Origin: Riptortus pedestris
Lineage: Eukaryota; Arthropoda; Insecta; Hemiptera; Alydidae
Direction: 5' to 3'
Length of the DNA stretch: 64,000 bases
Assembly (NCBI GenBank): GCA_019009955.1
Contig: CM032233.1
Span: 88,160,001-88,224,000, forward strand
Positions within the stretch are counted from its first letter, which is position 1. Every line of letters begins with the position of its first letter. Below are positions 62,814-64,000 of the stretch, piece by piece. The notes under the pieces were generated by a model that was given only the letters and a program-made list of their open reading frames with translations, made no database searches and was not told the origin of the DNA. The position numbers and the translations under genes are program-made.

Positions 62814-64000
62814 GTATTTTTTTTTAATTTTAAATTTTGACCATTAAAAAGTTTATACATGAAGATTTCAGATTATCGTTTCTTTCTTTAATACATAATT
62901 ACGATTTTTTGTTCTTAAAATAGTTCCTTGAAATTGTGAGTCACATTTTGATAGAATATTATAAGTAAAAATGCTGTGGGTAAATACATGAAGCATTTGA
63001 ATGTGGTGTTATAATGTTCAAGTGTCCTCCTTGACTTGTCAATGAAGTGTTTGGCCTAATTATTTTTCTTGCAGGCCTCATATTAATAAAAGGAAGCATA
63101 ATTAGGTACAATAGTAGAGGGTAATTTGCTGCTTCAGATATCAGTTACATGTCACATGCTTGGTACAAACTTTTATGGCTAAGGAATCAACATGTATACA
63201 TGCCACCAAAAAATATTTGCACTGACATTATATACACATTTAATTTTTTTTTTTTTTGGAAGGGGAGTTATTAGGTTTAGAGAGATTTTTATGGCATTAA
63301 TCATTACATTTCAATGTAAAGTTCAATACTGTTAAGCGTTTCACATTATTGAAATTGAATTTTCCCGTTCCACTTGGAAATTGGCTCTTTCCAATAAGAA
63401 ATGTCTAGGTAAGGTTGGTGAAGTCAGGCAGAACTTGGAATTGATCTCTATACATTAAAATTGTCGGAAATCAGATGATCTATTGAAGCAATTCTACTTC
63501 AATATTATTTTTAGCAACTTTCTGATTTTTATTTTATTTTGTTTTTGGTTTGACATTGTTAGTAAATTTATTTACTTATCTTTTATTTAATTATTTTAGA
63601 TGATTACTAAAAATTAGATTTTTAGTAATCAGTTTGTTGTGAAAGCATAAGTACAAAATATTACAAAGCTGATACTATACTCTGAGAGCTGTTAAAGTTT
63701 ATTATAAATATTACCACCAGGATTTGTACTTATTTTTTGTATTGCATGGGATCCAAATACTTTGGATTTTTCCACCACCACAATGATTACTACCTTTTAC
63801 ATTTTATGCACCATAGGGTATTCAAGAGTCTGAAAGGTGTGCACATTTCCTTTGCACAGCCCGCTTCAGTGGTATTCTCTCCCCTGGTATTCCATCCTAT
63901 TCTTGCTCTGGCTTAAGTTACCATTACAACACTTCTTTTATACTCTACTCTCAAGGCCTTCTACTCATTGTATATTCATTAGAGTATTACTGGTTTTTCA
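62814..64000 (+). other. DYNC2H1: Start of DYNC2H1 intron 53 (runs off the window)
   Basis: No further dynein exon is seen. The strong acceptor-like ttcttgcag ending at 63074 is followed by an early stop in the required frame, as is the one near 62923. No mobile element is recognised. A 15-base T run lies near 63245. Confidence 0.75.

Noticed and set aside
62924..63110. Candidate exon 54 after acceptor-like sites near 62923 and 63074
   Set aside because: In the frame required by exon 53 both hit a stop within about ten codons and show no similarity to the expected AAA4-stalk sequence.

Overview
The window is AT-rich animal nuclear DNA, most likely from an arthropod and probably an insect. 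That view rests on a single long intron-rich gene with ordinary GT-AG introns, many TA/TG microsatellites, tRNA-derived SINEs with good target-site duplications, a piggyBac-type element flanked by TTAA, and a solo LTR. No species can be named from the sequence alone. There is no sign of a prokaryotic or viral genome.

One gene dominates. From 7356 to 62813 on the + strand I could join 53 coding exons, all open and phase-consistent, 8,201 coding bases in total (2,733 complete codons plus 2 bases). They encode the N-terminal two thirds of cytoplasmic dynein-2 heavy chain (DYNC2H1; btv in Drosophila, che-3 in C. elegans), the motor for retrograde intraflagellar transport in cilia. Exons 1-22 make most of the tail and exons 23-31 the linker. 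Exons 32-36 make AAA1, 37-41 AAA2, 42-48 AAA3, and 49-53 the first part of AAA4. The rest of AAA4, the stalk and microtubule-binding domain, AAA5, AAA6 and the C-terminus lie beyond base 64000. About 204 bp upstream of the ATG is an X-box-like palindrome (7140-7152), the binding site of RFX factors that drive ciliary genes, which fits the product.

Region by region: 1-7100 is intergenic and packed with copies of one repeat family, with one SINE nested in it and no credible gene. 7100-7355 is the promoter and 5' UTR. 7356-62813 is the gene, with introns of 71 bp to 2.7 kb. 62814-64000 is the start of the next intron. Several introns carry mobile DNA: a 1,005-bp piggyBac-like deletion derivative in intron 10, a clean SINE in intron 8 and another in intron 40, an 845-bp solo LTR with an internal 25-bp tandem repeat in intron 44, and many pieces of the Helentron/HINE-like family. 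That family has a palindromic end, a matching short inverted repeat near the other end, and a microsatellite at a fixed internal position, so it appears to be the source of many of the long TA/TG arrays here.

I found no novel multi-gene system. The points most worth checking are the promoter X-box, the loss of catalytic residues in AAA3 of the motor, the palindrome-ended repeat family that seeds microsatellites, and the LTR minisatellite.
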